A stretch of 64,000 nucleotides of DNA from Pleurodeles waltl (lineage: Eukaryota > Chordata > Amphibia > Caudata > Salamandridae), in NCBI RefSeq assembly GCF_031143425.1, contig NC_090450.1:218685442-218749441 (forward strand), given 5' to 3'. Position 1 is the stretch's first letter, and every line of letters begins with the position of its first letter. The translations under genes were made by a program, and so were the position numbers. The notes under the pieces were generated by a model. That model searched no databases and was not told the origin of the DNA. It saw nothing but the letters and a program-made list of their open reading frames with translations. Shown piece after piece: positions 1 through 10,898 of the stretch.

Positions 1-2280
1 GACCATTCGCTGTGCGGGCAATTAAAACCACATCATCAGCATACAGAAGGACCGGGAGCTGTCTCAAACCCATCCTAGGGAAATCCTTTCCATTTTTTAC
101 TAAGAAACCATAAAGACCGTTTATATATAACAGAAACAAAAAAGGTGCTAAAATGCAGCCCTGTCTCACTCCTCGCATAGATGGAAAGGGGAAATACCTC
201 TCTCCATGCCGCCCACTGCACCGAGACCATTCTGTCAGTGTATAGGCGTTTGATTAGCTCCAGCAAGTTCCAATCAACCCTCAGGGATTCCATGATCAGC
301 CAAAGCTTCCCTCTATTCACCAAATGAAAGCACTTGATAGATCAATGAAAGCCAGGTGAATATATTCTTTCCTACCAGTAACATATTTGCTAAGGACAAG
401 GTGCAAATTTAATGTTTGTTCAATTGTGCCTAGACTAGGTCTAAAACCATATTGAATTGGGGAGAGGATCTTTGCCTCCACCGCCCACTACCCCAACCGT
501 GTCAGAATCACACTTCCCAATATCTTGGCAGTAGAATCTACAAGAGATATAGGCCTATAACAGATTGGATCTTGCCTGTTACCCTTTTTAAAAATTTGAA
601 TAATTATGGCCAGTTTCCAGGAAGAGGGAATATTGCTTTTAACTACACTCCTTAATACATTTGTGACCAAAGGGCCCCAAAGATCCGGCATAGAATTAAA
701 GAGATCGACAGGGACCCCATACGGGCCAGGTGCTTTACCTGGTCTAAGTTGATTAATTGCTGTGTTCACCTCCTGTAACTCAAAAGATACGTCAATGATG
801 TTCGAATTAGGTTCTGCAGGGCTCTGCTCATTATATCCACCCCCCTCAAGTGAGGAATTACTTCCACACTGGAAGACACCGGAAAAATGGTTCACCCAGA
901 CGTCTTCTGATATCAAGCAGTCATCATCTTTATTGGCATATTCCGTGAAATAAGGATGGTTGACCACCTTCCAAAATTGTGCCATGTCCTTCAATTCGGT
1001 GGCTGCCAAAAGCTTGTCCCATGCTCTAGATCTAATTTCAGATTTCCTCGCTGCCAGAGCTGCCTTATATTTTCCCCTTGCCGATCTAACTAAGTCACGA
1101 GAAAGGGGAATAGATCTAAGGGCTTTTTTTTGTTCTTTGTGGGCTGCAGTAAAGGCAGAGTTAAATCATCGACAGGTCACAGGGCCCCGATGGGTCCTGT
1201 CACTTATAAGTGCCTCTGGAACAGCATAACTTAAATGTTCAAATTCTGAAACTAGGCGACCATGGGGAGGATGTTGCGACAAGCATAAATTAATGGTCTC
1301 CAAATTTTGATTGATTATTTTCTGGTTGAAAGTCTTGGGGTCCACCCTTTCCCATTTCAAACGGAGACCAGAGTTTTTTTAAAGAAACAGTTTTTCTCCA
1401 TTAGTTAAAGCTGGGTTACTATTAAAAGTTAGGTTAATGCATAAGGGATTGTGATCACTAGCACAATGGGGTATAATCTTAAAATCAGTTATTAAGTGAA
1501 AATCAAGGGAGCTGATCAGGATGAAGTCAATTATACTCCCTTTGTGATTCCCTCTAAATGTTGGTATAATTTGGTTATGTGTGGGAGCCTTCTCCCTTGA
1601 AAATACAAGATCATATTTATAGATGAGAGTGTTTAAGACTTTGCCTTGCTGAGAGTGAATAAAATGGGTTAGCAGTTGTCTACCCTCTATGAAATGAATG
1701 CACGGATATGAAACTTCTTGATTACACAGTGTCATGTTAAAATCTCCAGTTCATATAATAATTAACTCGTTGTCCTGGAGCTTATCAAAGGAATCAAGAA
1801 AATCTGATACCTCCTCAAGACTTCCCTTCAGAAGGTTGCACGGGATGTTGTTATAAAAATGTATTAACAGCAAGCCTCTACTCCCGTCAATCAGTAATAA
1901 AACAATCATAAAGTATGGTGAGGTCCAAATTAGAGATGCCTCCGTCTTGGGCAGTTGTAAAGAAACAAGAACCAAAAGACCCCCACTTGCCCTTCCCGCT
2001 GAGGAGGGGATTGCAGGTTGGTATAAAGAGGAGTAGCCATCCAAATAAAAAGGGTCCACTTACCAGGTCTCCTGCATGCAAATGATATCATAAGTGGAAA
2101 TAAAATTCCACCATTCTGTGTTCTTTGCCTTCGAACGAAGCCCCGCAACTTTCCAACTAATTAATGTTATAGATTTGGAGCCCGGCCCTACGACTATTTC
2201 CTCGTCAACAGAGACAGTTACCGAGGCATAAGGGGGGTATCTGTCATATCTAACCCAATTTGGGGGGCTGGAATATCAGA
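1..2280 (-). pseudogene. LINE ORF2: APE-type endonuclease and reverse transcriptase (partial, broken)
   Basis: ORF2 proteins nick target DNA and reverse-transcribe the element RNA at the nick. On the minus strand the endonuclease begins near 2180 with ISWKVAGL and IICMQETW (the QET metal-binding motif) and ends near 1440 with a SDHNPL motif. The RT follows: the fingers region at about 800-490 contains PGKAPGPYGVP and YRPISLVDSTAK, and the catalytic YADD lies at about 25-40, preceded by a degraded KQGCILAP-like region near 165. Reading switches frame several times and includes stops, and GPYGVP probably replaces GPDGVP. The thumb and C-terminus lie outside the window. Confidence 0.82.
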
Positions 2281-2340
2281 CCCAACACTCTGCACTGACC
2301 CATCCGAAACCCCTCCTATGAGCCCACCCTTGACCGCATG

Positions 2341-3720
2341 TCAATCATTCTCAACTAAGGAAATCAAGTCCTGGTGACAGCTGGTGGAGAGGTTGTTAGA
2401 CCGGACATAACTATTGGCTAATCCTGCTTTGTAATCGCACTGTACAGATTTTGACCAAGAAAGTAGAAGAGTTGGATCGTAAAAATGACTTAGTGGATAA
2501 ATCTGAAGTCCTTTTTCTTTCCTATTGTAATAAGACAAATCAGTCAACAAACATTTTACTAGGCCGGGGTTAGCAAAATTAATCACAACCCAGTCACCCT
2601 CATGTACTTTTTTTGATGGTCCAATCCAGTTCACTCTGCGTGCCATAAGAATCTTATTATTGATATCTCCTTGGTAACTGGATGTAGTCCTTAACCAATG
2701 AGCACATTTCCTCATTAATGCCTAGGTGTCTTCATTATAGCCAGGGACTAAGGAGGGTACGTTTGCTAAAACCAAAACATACGGAGTGCAATCTGGTGGA
2801 AGATGCAATGGCGGCGCTGCTTGGGAGTTGATGGAAAAATAGTGAGAGATAATTGAGCGGCCAGGACGGACTGCCTTACTTGTCTCCTGAATGTGGTCGG
2901 GCTCCATGGATATAGACTCAGGGCTGGCTAAAGGATGATCAGGGTGTGAGCCAAAGTCATTGGGTGGAAAGTTTGGTAGTACATTTCCCTTTTCGGGCAA
3001 TACCTCCCGGATATGGAGGTTGCTGGAATCAGGTGGGCTTAGAGTTTGGTGAGAAATCATCCTGATCATGTTATTATGGAAATTTTCAAATTTTTTTGAT
3101 ATTAAGGTGACAAGTTTCCCCTCAAAGGCAGCACAGAATGGTTTGAGAATAGAATCAATTAAGTGTATTGGATCATCCCATAGTGCTCCCTTATCTCTGT
3201 TATCGAGCTTAGAATTATCAGATGATGAAGGAGGAGCTGCCAAATGACAAACAGGATGTTCCAGATAGATACTGGAATTCCTCTTGGGCTCTGGGACTCG
3301 TTTAGAAGTTATGGGATGAGCACCCATTTTATTTTTTTTAATGGCGGAGGTACCAGAGGGGAACGATCAGTGTTGGGTTCACTTATGGCTTGCTGGTAGG
3401 GATCTCCTGTAATGGAGTAAACAATGTCATGGTTGGAGACTATCAGTGGGCCCTGTGCCCCTTGGTTAGGGTCAATACACACATTTGGCTCAAGGGGTGG
3501 ACTCTGTGACAATTTGAGGGCAACTCCAATTTTTTCCTCCACTTGTACAATTTTGGATTCTATGGCCCAATAACAGAAGATAAATAACTAGTGATTGATG
3601 GTTGGGATGATTGAGTTGAGGGGCCTTGGGCACCCTCCCCCTTTTGAAGGTTTTTTTTTTTCTTTTGCCCATGACAGGCAATATAAACAAACACCCTGAA
3701 GATATAACTAGGATTTCCAC
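2341..3720 (-). pseudogene. LINE ORF1 (nucleic-acid-binding protein), broken into several frames
   Basis: Four overlapping minus-strand open stretches (3720-3490, 3542-3309, 3327-2722, 2715-2341) sit between the promoter-like monomers and ORF2, the usual ORF1 position. The N-terminal part is rich in Pro, Ser and Lys. The middle (about 3210-3050) is amphipathic and could form a coiled coil. The last segment (2600-2480) has alternating hydrophobic strands around GDWVVINFANPGLVKCLL and YPLSHFYDPTLLL, as expected for a small RNA-binding or RRM-like fold. The fold is inferred from position and pattern, not recognised by family. Frameshifts near 3320, 3500 and 2718 break it. Confidence 0.6.
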
Positions 3721-3880
3721 AGGGTGAAAAAGAAAATGAAAGGGAGGGGCCTTACCTCATGTCTTCCCAAAAGTCAAGATTTCAGGGGGGTGGTCCTGAC
3801 CAGCCTTTTCCGGTCGATGACGGGCAAAGGACGGGCCCACCTTGGCCCGGAATATGCCCTGGCGAGGCCCGCGCGCATCC

Positions 3881-4235
3881 TGCGAGGCGGAAGTGCAGCA
3901 GTGCTGAAGAGTGCGATAGGGAGGCCTGGCCCCGCCGCCTGTCTCCACTGCGATGCAGGGGCTTAGAGTCCCCCTGATTTGGCTCCAGAAATTCGTCCCG
4001 TGAGGCGGGAGATGTGGCAGCGCTGAAGAGCGCGATAGGGAGGCCTGGCCCCACCCCGGTCTACACTGCGATGCAGGGGCTTAGCGTCCCCCTGATTTGG
4101 CTTCAGAAATTCGTCCCGCAAGGCAGGAGGTGCGGCAGCACTGAAGAGTGTGATAGGGAGGCCTGGCCCTGCCCACGGTCTCCGCTGCGATGCAGGAGCT
4201 TAGCGTCCCCCTGATTTGGCTCCAGAAATTCGTCC
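3881..4235 (-). repeat. Three tandem ~119-bp GC-rich monomers at the LINE 5' end
   Basis: The motif attcgtcc recurs at 3991, 4109 and 4228, and gaagag(t/c)g(c/t)gatagggaggcctgg recurs at about 3905, 4025 and 4144, giving a period of 118-119 bp. Copies are about 85-90% alike by eye. On the minus strand each monomer starts GGGACGAATTTCTG. The array is directly upstream of ORF1 and stops exactly where the host Harbinger sequence begins, the layout of LINE promoter monomers such as those of mouse L1. Promoter function is inferred. Confidence 0.8.
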
Positions 4236-4236
4236 T

Positions 4237-5592
4237 CCTCACTCAGTTCAGCAGGGCTAACTAGGGCAGGGCCCGAGGTGCCTGGGGCGAAGGAAATGCC
4301 CACCATCCTGGGTGAGCAGGCATGGGCAACTCGCTGAGGGGCTGCTGGGAGGGTGGTGCTGGTACGGGGGTGGCGGCTGTACCTGTAGCTGGGGTGGTCA
4401 CAGAAGTGTCCGCCACCACTAGGCAGGAGGTATCTGTGTCAGAACTGTCCCCTCCAGTCTCCGCCTTGGTGCTCCCCTCCCCCTCCGTACCACTGGTGCC
4501 CTCAGCGTCGGTCGACTCTGCCTCCTGGGTCCTGTGGGATGCACCTCCCTCCATCGCCGGTGCCTCTGCTCCTCAGCCAGATGATGCTAATGCTCATAAG
4601 GACAGGATGACAAAACAAGAAGGGGGGGAAGACAAAGGATACACAGGGTCAATAGCTGCATTAACACCACCGTTGGCATACACAGCACCCTCACACACAG
4701 GGAACAGGCCTACTCAATATGCCATAGCACTAGCAGAGAAATAGTTAGCAGCCCAGGCATGGGGAGGGGCACACACCGTCAAATGCAGCACACCTGGGAC
4801 CCACGCAGCCCTGACCAGTTATGGATGCCTATGAGCTAGGTAACAAGGTTTTCCCTTCTGAACCCTAGCCGCCAGGGGACCTACGCTGCAATGTCAGGCC
4901 TGGCCTAGAGGCACCCACTGACACACATCCCCCACCCGGATACCACCCTACAATGTGTAAGTTGTAATGATGGGCACAGTACTCACCCCCTTGTGGCTGC
5001 TGTTATGACCTCAAGTGCCCATCCAGCTCTGGATAGGCCACCACCAGTATGCGGGCCATCAGGGGGTCAGGGTTCGACGGGCACCCTTTCCCCGTTGGGA
5101 GGCCATCCCCAGCTGGGCCTCCACCGTCTTCCATGCCCAGCGTCTCAGGTCCTCCCACCATTTGGAACAGTGGGTGCTCTGCCTGCCATAGATACCCAGG
5201 GTCCGCACCTCCTTGGCGATGGCACACCATATACCTTTCTTTTGGTGGGCACTGACCTGCCGAGGCAATACACACAGGAAAATTGAATTACACAAACAGT
5301 CCTGCCTGTTACACATTTGGCCCACCATAACCGTTTCCATCACCATTGGCACACACATGGCCCAGTGCACAACCTATACACTGCCCAGAGGACATCCACC
5401 CACCCCCCTTACACGAGGCCTTCACACACACCACTCCATGCATTCATGCCCCATGCATCGTGCCCACAGTGTACTCATCTGTTGGTCTGGAGGCCCAAAC
5501 AGCAGTCCGTACTGGGGTAGGACCCCATCCACCAGCCTCTACAACTCCTTTGAAGTGAAGGCTGGGGCCCTTTCCCCGGTCACACAGGCCAT
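4237..5592 (-). pseudogene. Harbinger-1 Myb-like gene B (Myb/SANT-like DNA-binding protein), truncated
   Basis: Harbinger partner proteins of this kind bind element ends and help the transposase reach nuclear DNA. Exon 1 runs from an ATG at 5592 to about 5479 and encodes TSKELERLVDGVLPQY. Exon 2 (5256-4987) encodes a Myb/SANT-like helix set with KKGIWCAIAKEVRTLGIYGR and KWWEDLRRWAWKT, after an acceptor CGGCAG. Exon 3 starts near 4580, is acidic and Ser/Thr/Pro rich, and is cut by the LINE at 4237. The exon 1 donor reads ATGAGT instead of GTGAGT, and exon 2 meets a stop just before its donor. Homologous to the gene at 26566-29032. Confidence 0.75.
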
Positions 5593-6026
5593 GGTAGGTT
5601 CTAGACACAAGTCACAGCAGAACATGCAGTGTAGGTCCTCTCCTGTGGAAGTTCAGGTAGCAAGTGAGGGATCAGATAGAAAATGGTAGTCACGTCGGCG
5701 GTGGTGCACACCGTCACCTCTGGCGTAGATTACCTTTGGCCACTGTAACCCATAGGGCCCAATGTTAACCAATGAGGGGTTGCACGGTGGTTCCCGACCG
5801 CTTCTTGCAACGGCTCCCAATGTCAGAGGAATTACCTCAATTCCACCTGTCCCTCCGCACAGGAGAGGTGGACGCCATTTCAGGGAGGGGCAGGCCCTGG
5901 AAAATTGCTGTGTCACTGGTGAAATTAGGACATACTGGACGATTCACACTGACCCATTACAAGTTAACAGCATGTAAAGTTCTGTTGTAGATCCATTGTT
6001 CAGTTTGTGACCAGATCCTCACTCTT
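5593..6026. promoter_or_regulatory. Putative divergent promoter between Harbinger-1 gene B and transposase
   Basis: The two genes face away from each other across this 430-bp gap, so their promoters must lie in or next to it. It contains a ggcggtggtgcacaccgtc segment (about 5697-5715) that has a counterpart, ggtaacggtgcacaccgccgcgg, in the equivalent gap of Harbinger-2 (about 26446-26468). No clear TATA box was found. The role is inferred from gene orientation and this shared motif. Confidence 0.35.
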
Positions 6027-7120
6027 TTGCCTCATAGATTCCTACCGCTGTGGATGAATAGAAGATGGAGACATACCCCTGTGTACAGACCCCTGGTGGA
6101 CTTGGCAACACTGGACATAATACTCACCTATAAACCTGACAGGGCCACAATCACTGAGCCGTGTGCCCAATTGGAGCCTGACCTGACATCTGCTATCCGT
6201 CACCCCACTGGGATACCCCCTCTTATGCAAGTTCTATCAGTGCTCCCTTTCCTGGCAACTGGTTCTTTCCAAGTGACGGTGGGCTTGGCAGCAGGAATGT
6301 CACAGCCAATATTCTCAATAGTGCAGACAAGAGTGTGCAGCTACATTTTTTTCCCAGGTTGAAGATTTGGCCACAGTGAAGCTCGAGTTCTATGCAATGG
6401 GAAATATCCCCAACATAATTTGGGCGATTGAAGGAATACATATTGCATTTGTCCCCCCGTCAGAATGAACAGGTGTTCAGAAATCAGAAGAGTTTCCACT
6501 CCATGAATGTACAGGTGGTGTTCTTGGTGGACCAGTACATCTCGTCAATGCAAAGTATCCTGGGTCGGTGCATGATGCCTTTGTCCTGAGGAATAGCATG
6601 TGATGGGCCAACTACAGAGGCACAGGGTGTGGCTAATAGGTGAGCCCTGCTTCCCCCCCAGTAGATGTTGGTGTATGGGTATGGTGAGGGCCATATGGGA
6701 TAGTGTGTGGCTAAATGTTGTCCCTCAATATTTGCAGGTGACTCTGGTTACCTAAAATTATCATGGCTGCTGACTCCTGTGAGGAATGCCAGGACAAGGG
6801 CAGAAGAACTTTATATTGAGGCCCATGGGCGAATCAGTAGGGTTTTTGAAAGGACCTTTGGCCTCCTGAAGGCCAGGTTCTGGTGCCTCCATCTTACAGC
6901 TGGATCCCTGTGCTACTCACCCAAGAAGGTCTGCCAGATAGTGGTGGCATGCTGCATGTTGCATAACCTGGCACTCAGATGCCATGTCCCATTCCTGCAG
7001 GAGGAGGAGGCTGGAGATGCCCGTGTGCCAGCAGTGGACCCTGTGGACAGTGAGGATGAGGAGGCAGAGGATGAGGATGAGGACAACAGAACATCAGTGA
7101 TCAGACAATACTTCCAATGA
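6027..7120 (+). pseudogene. Harbinger-1 transposase (HARBI1-like DDE nuclease), broken
   Basis: A DDE-superfamily nuclease that would excise and insert the element. The first coding part (from about 6027, after a possible acceptor ctcatag) has the N-terminal helical segment with VYRPLVDL and FLATGSFQVTVGLAAGMSQP. After a frame change near 6360 come the first catalytic region, here WAIEGIHIAFVPP where the family has GAIDGTHV, and the second, KYPGSVHDAFVL, near 6550. The second exon (about 6738-7120) has LLTPVRN and FERTFGLLKARFWCL, including the third acidic site, and ends in an acidic tail. The Asp-to-Glu change plus frameshifts imply inactivity. Confidence 0.85.
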
Positions 7121-7731
7121 CACACAGGTAGGACAGTGTTACTTCACATTTCAGAGAAATTTGTTTTAATTTCTGTGGCACTGGCATGCAGATATTCCCC
7201 ACCTCTATGCCCACTTACTGTTCCCTCTGGCAATTCATTTTGCAGATGTTGGTTAGCTCACATATACTCCTGGTGTCATCACTGCAGCCATCTATAGGTC
7301 ATTAACCTATGCTCATTTTCTGTGCAGTTGAATTGCAATCTTTGTTCCTGTTTCAACGAATACTGAATTGATATGCATGACATACTCCAAACTTCTTTTT
7401 TTCCAAGGGTGTTTATTGAAGTGTTAAAATGTAGAGGGGTAAGTGCAATGGGATGGGGTGATGATGGAGGAAAGTCCAGGGTATTCTTCCAGTCTGTTTG
7501 CAGCACAGGTGCATTGTCCAAGAGGACATAGGAAGGGGAGCAATGGCAGTTTAAGGTGGACAGGGTGACTGAGTGGGACACAACGGTGACAGTCAGGAGA
7601 GTCTAATTTCTTGATGGGGTCTTGGCAAGTGTCTCTGGCTTCTGTCTGGATCACAGGGAATGTGTGCGGGGTGGTTCTCCTTCTGCAGGGGGAGGGGTGC
7701 TGATGGCCTGTGAGTCCTGTGGCGGGGCCTC
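7121..7731. other. Convergent 3' region between transposase and gene A
   Basis: Between the two convergent stop codons there is no gene. The only recognised signal is the reverse-oriented polyadenylation hexamer noted separately. The remainder is ordinary mixed-composition sequence. Confidence 0.5.
7412..7417 (-). promoter_or_regulatory. Polyadenylation signal AATAAA for Harbinger-1 gene A
   Basis: The plus strand reads tttatt, so the minus strand has AATAAA about 315 nt downstream of the gene A stop. The matching gene in Harbinger-2 has AATAAA about 195 nt past its stop. Confidence 0.5.
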
Positions 7732-9139
7732 CTACCCACTAGCGGTAGCGGCGGTGGAAGGCTGTTCAGATGTCTGGCTAGTGGCAGGCGCCCGCTGTTG
7801 TGTGACTACCTCTCTCATAATATTGGCCATGTCTTCCAGCACCCCTGCTATGGAGATCAGGGTGTTGTTGATGGCCTGCAAGCCCTCCCTGATCCCCTGG
7901 TACTGTCCCTCCTGCAGCCACCTGTTCTCATGCATATTGTCCAGGATCTCTCCCATCGTGTCCTGGGAATGTTGATGGTCTCCCAGGATCTCTGCAAGTG
8001 CCTCCTGGAGAGTCGGTTCCCTGGGCCTGTCCTCCTCGTGGCGCCCAGCACTCCTCCCAGTTTCCCTGTTGGCCTGTTCCTCTGTCCCCTGAACCGTGTG
8101 CCCACTGCCACTGACCCCATGTCCCTGATTGTCTTGGGTATTAGGTGTGGCCTGGGGTCCCTGTAGAGGTAGACACACTGCTGATTGACACGTACTGGGG
8201 ACAGAGGTGTGGGTACGCTGGGTGGGTGCTGTGGTGGTATTCCCTGATGGTGGATGCTCTGTGGTGGTGTGTGACTGGGCCTGGGTAACCGGCTGTCCAG
8301 AGCTTCCTGATGGGCCAGGTTGGTCATCAAGATCCTGAACACCAGAGTTGCTGTCATCACTGTGGGTCTCTTCTCTAGGGGGACTGGCTATTGCTGGCAC
8401 CTCGTCTCCGCTGACATTGGCTGAGGTACCTGTGGGGATGTAAATGATGTGTTATGGTTTCTGTGTCTGACATATTGTACATCCGTGGATTGCCCTCTTT
8501 GGTTGTATGTGCTCTGGCAGCTTTCACTTGTGTACGTTGGTGTATGGTGGGATGATTATTTCTCTATTGTGTGCATGCTTTAGTGATCAGTGTCCATGCA
8601 GGGCTGTAAGGGGTGTCCATGCATTGGTAGAGCTTGCAGGGCTTGGCATTGGGATGAGTGCGATGTGATGGTGGGTTGTGTGGGAAGTGGTGGAGTGATG
8701 GTAGTGAGGGTGAGGGTGGGAGTATGTGATGACATGCAGGTAGGGGGGTGACAGAAGTAGAGAGTTGACTTACCAGAGTCCAGTCGTCCTCCTACTCTGG
8801 ACAGGCCCTCAGGATGCAGGATTGCCAAGACTTGCTCCTCCCATGCTGTTAGTTGTGGGGGAGGAGGTGGGGATCCACCGCCAGTCCTCTGTACAGTGAG
8901 CTGGTGTCTTGCTGTAATGGAACGTACCTTCCCCCGTAGGTCGTTCCACCTCTTCCTGATGTCATCCCTAGTTCTTGGGTGCTGTCCCACGGCACTGACC
9001 CTTTCCACAATTCTCTGCCATCGCTCCATCTTCCTAGCTATCCATATCTGCTGCCTGTGCTCCAAATAGCTGTGGCTTTACCCTGAAGATTTCCTCCACC
9101 ATGACCCTTAGCTCCTCCTCCGTGAAACGGGGGTGTCAT
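7732..9139 (-). pseudogene. Harbinger-1 Myb-like gene A (Myb/SANT-like DNA-binding protein)
   Basis: A second, distinct Myb/SANT-like protein. Exon 1 (about 9139-8774) encodes RFTEEELRVMVEEIF, then after a frameshift near 9065 IARKMERWQRIVERVSAVG and TRDDIRKRWNDLRGKV, the helices of the DNA-binding domain, then a Pro-rich linker and WEEQVLAILHPEGL. The donor at 8773-8768 is GTAAGT. Exon 2 begins at 8429 after CCACAG and runs to 7732: an acidic, Ser/Thr/Gln/Pro-rich region, then an amphipathic segment around EALAEILGDHQHSQDTMGEI and ISIAGVLEDMANIM likely used for protein contacts. Exon 2 is intact; exon 1 carries the frameshift. The start codon is not certain. Homologous to 22719-24383. Confidence 0.78.
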
Positions 9140-9499
9140 GGTGGTGCCATGGGTGTTGTGGGAGGTGTGTAGGTGAAGGTGTGTTGGATAATGTGTTGGG
9201 GTGTGTGATGTGGGGTGTTGTTTTGTCTGTGGGTGTCCATTTTGAGTGGGGCGGTATGTATTGCCAATGGTTTACCACAGTTGAATGTCCGCCGTGGTGA
9301 TTCATGGGTTATAATGTTGTGGGTGTAGTTCTGCTGACGTAACGGTGTGGGTTTTGATACTGCCAGTTTATCACTGACCTTTGGTCTGGCGGATTTGTGT
9401 ATGTGGCTGAATGCTGACGGGTTGGTGTGTGTGTGTCATAATATGGTGAACAGATATCAACAGCGGCGGCGGTTAGTTGGCGGCAGTTAGCGTGGCAGT

Positions 9500-9534
9500 A
9501 AGTGGGATTTACCTCCAATGTCATAATGAGGGCC
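9500..9534 (+). repeat. Right terminal inverted repeat of Harbinger-1
   Basis: Ends in tcataatgagggcc, like the Harbinger-2 right end (ttcataatgagggcc), about 400 bp beyond the start of gene A, the same distance seen at the gene-A end of Harbinger-2. The next bases, tat, may be one copy of the 3-bp target duplication. Confidence 0.65.
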
Positions 9535-9779
9535 TATGTCACATTCCGAGTAGCATGTTTAAACTAAAAAATCGTTGCTATCCAGATAGATGCTGTGTAC
9601 ACATTTGTGGTGAACCAATGGGGAAACATGTTACTTCTGTGTATTTGACAGTGGTAACGTGTATAGATCATCATGTCATCACATCATGCCATGCCTTGTC
9701 ACAGTATGTCAATAACATGTATTATGTATGTTTCAAGAAATGAAATGGATGATGGCTATACTCATTTCTTGTCGTACAT
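9535..9779. other. No recognisable feature
   Basis: Sequence between the Harbinger-1 right end and the first transposase-like codons of the next element. Probably the flank or 5' part of that element; nothing specific was recognised. Confidence 0.4.
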
Positions 9780-10898
9780 AGGTACCCAGGAAGGGGAGGG
9801 ATCAGCCATCCTCCTGTCTACCGTCCACTGCCAGATCTTCAGGTCATGGAAGACAGACACAACATCCAGAGGTGCAGTCTGAATAGGTAAACAATTGTGG
9901 ATCGCTGTCATCAGTTGGAGCTTGATCTACTGCCGCCCATCCAAATAGCATACCACCCACTGTACAAGTTATGCCAGTGTTGCACTTCCTGGCCACAGGG
10001 TTCTTCTAAAATACAGTGGCCCTATCTGCTGGGATGTCCCAGCCTATGTTCAATCTTGTGCTGAAGGATGTATTCTCAGCAATGTTGAAACACCTGGACA
10101 GCTACATCTGGTTTTCTCAACGTGAAAATTTCGCCCATGTGGAGGCTGACTTCTATGGTTTGGCACACATCCCACATTTTGTGGGAGCCATTGATGGTAC
10201 ACATGTTGCCTTGGTTCCACCACATGGCAACATACAAGTCTATCAGAAGAGGAAGAACTTCCATTCCATCAATGTTCAAGTTGTTTTATTGGGCGGACCT
10301 ATACATTTAACAGGTCTGTGCACATTATTTGGGTTCAGTCCATGATGCCTTCATCATGCGGAACAGCGCAATTCCACAGCTGATGTCACGACTGTACCCA
10401 GAGAGGGCCTGACTGGTTGGTAAGTCACATATGTCATGCATGTTGATATCAAATATGTTCTGCACAAGAAACAATGAGAGGGACTGATTGTTGCACATAT
10501 GCCCCCTTCCTTTTCAGGAATCTGCATACCCAAACTGTTCATGGTTGTTGACACCAGTGAGGAACCCAACTACGCCAGGGGAAGTCCGCTTTAACGATGC
10601 CCAGGGAAGAACATGGCGTGTCGTGGAGCAGGCTTTTGGGCTCCTGAAAGCCAGATTTAGGAGCATAGACAAGACTGGTAGAGCCCTCCTCTACTCACCC
10701 AAACAAGTATGTATGATCATTGTGGCCTGTGGCATGCTCCACAACATTGCCCCAAGAAGGAACATCCCATATATACCAGATGAGGGTGAGCTAGCAGTGC
10801 CAGTGGATGAGAATCCTGCAATGCCAAGTGAGGATGACAGTGATGAGGAGGAAGGTGAAGACTTGCAGGCAGATCTCATAAATCAATACTTTACATGA
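9780..10898 (+). pseudogene. Second Harbinger-type transposase (HARBI1-like), nearly complete but broken
   Basis: Starts after a possible acceptor acatag at about 9780. The N-terminal part is decayed (about 9780-10015). An open stretch from 10016 to 10345 holds LSAGMSQPMFNLV and the intact first catalytic motif FVGAIDGTHVALVPP; the region of the second Asp follows near 10330 (VHDAF in a shifted frame). Exon 2 (about 10517-10898) has SWLLTPVRNPTTPGE and VVEQAFGLLKARFR with the third acidic residue, VCMIIVACGMLHN, and an acidic tail ending NQYFT. It is a different subfamily copy from 6027-7120. No Myb-like partner was found next to it, and no element ends were identified. Confidence 0.82.

Larger units (their letters stand above)
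1..4236 (-). mobile_element. LINE (non-LTR retrotransposon), 5' complete, 3' end outside window
   Basis: Reading the minus strand, the order is three ~119-bp GC-rich monomers (4235-3881), a short leader, ORF1 (about 3720-2341) and ORF2 with an N-terminal endonuclease followed by reverse transcriptase, which runs off the left edge of the window at the YADD motif. The 5' boundary is placed near 4236 because the sequence to its right is Harbinger Myb-like coding sequence that also occurs uninterrupted at about 27890. The clade is uncertain: the RT looks like the CR1/Jockey/I group of APE-type LINEs. Frameshifts and stops throughout show an inactive copy. Confidence 0.8.
4237..9534. mobile_element. 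Harbinger-1: PIF/Harbinger DNA transposon with three genes (left end cut off by LINE)
   Basis: Contains Myb-like gene B (minus, 5592-4237), a DDE transposase (plus, 6027-7120) and Myb-like gene A (minus, about 9139-7732). The right terminus is ...cataatgagggcc at 9534, matching the right end of Harbinger-2 at 29845 (...cataatgagggcc). The left terminus is not in the window because the LINE inserted into gene B at 4236/4237. Gene order and spacing are the mirror image of Harbinger-2. The plus-strand sequence after 9534 is tat, but the partner target-site copy cannot be seen. Confidence 0.78.

Noticed and set aside
4322..4744. 140-codon plus-strand open frame
   Set aside because: It is antisense to Myb-like gene B exon 3, whose minus-strand reading matches the homologous gene at about 27540-27850.
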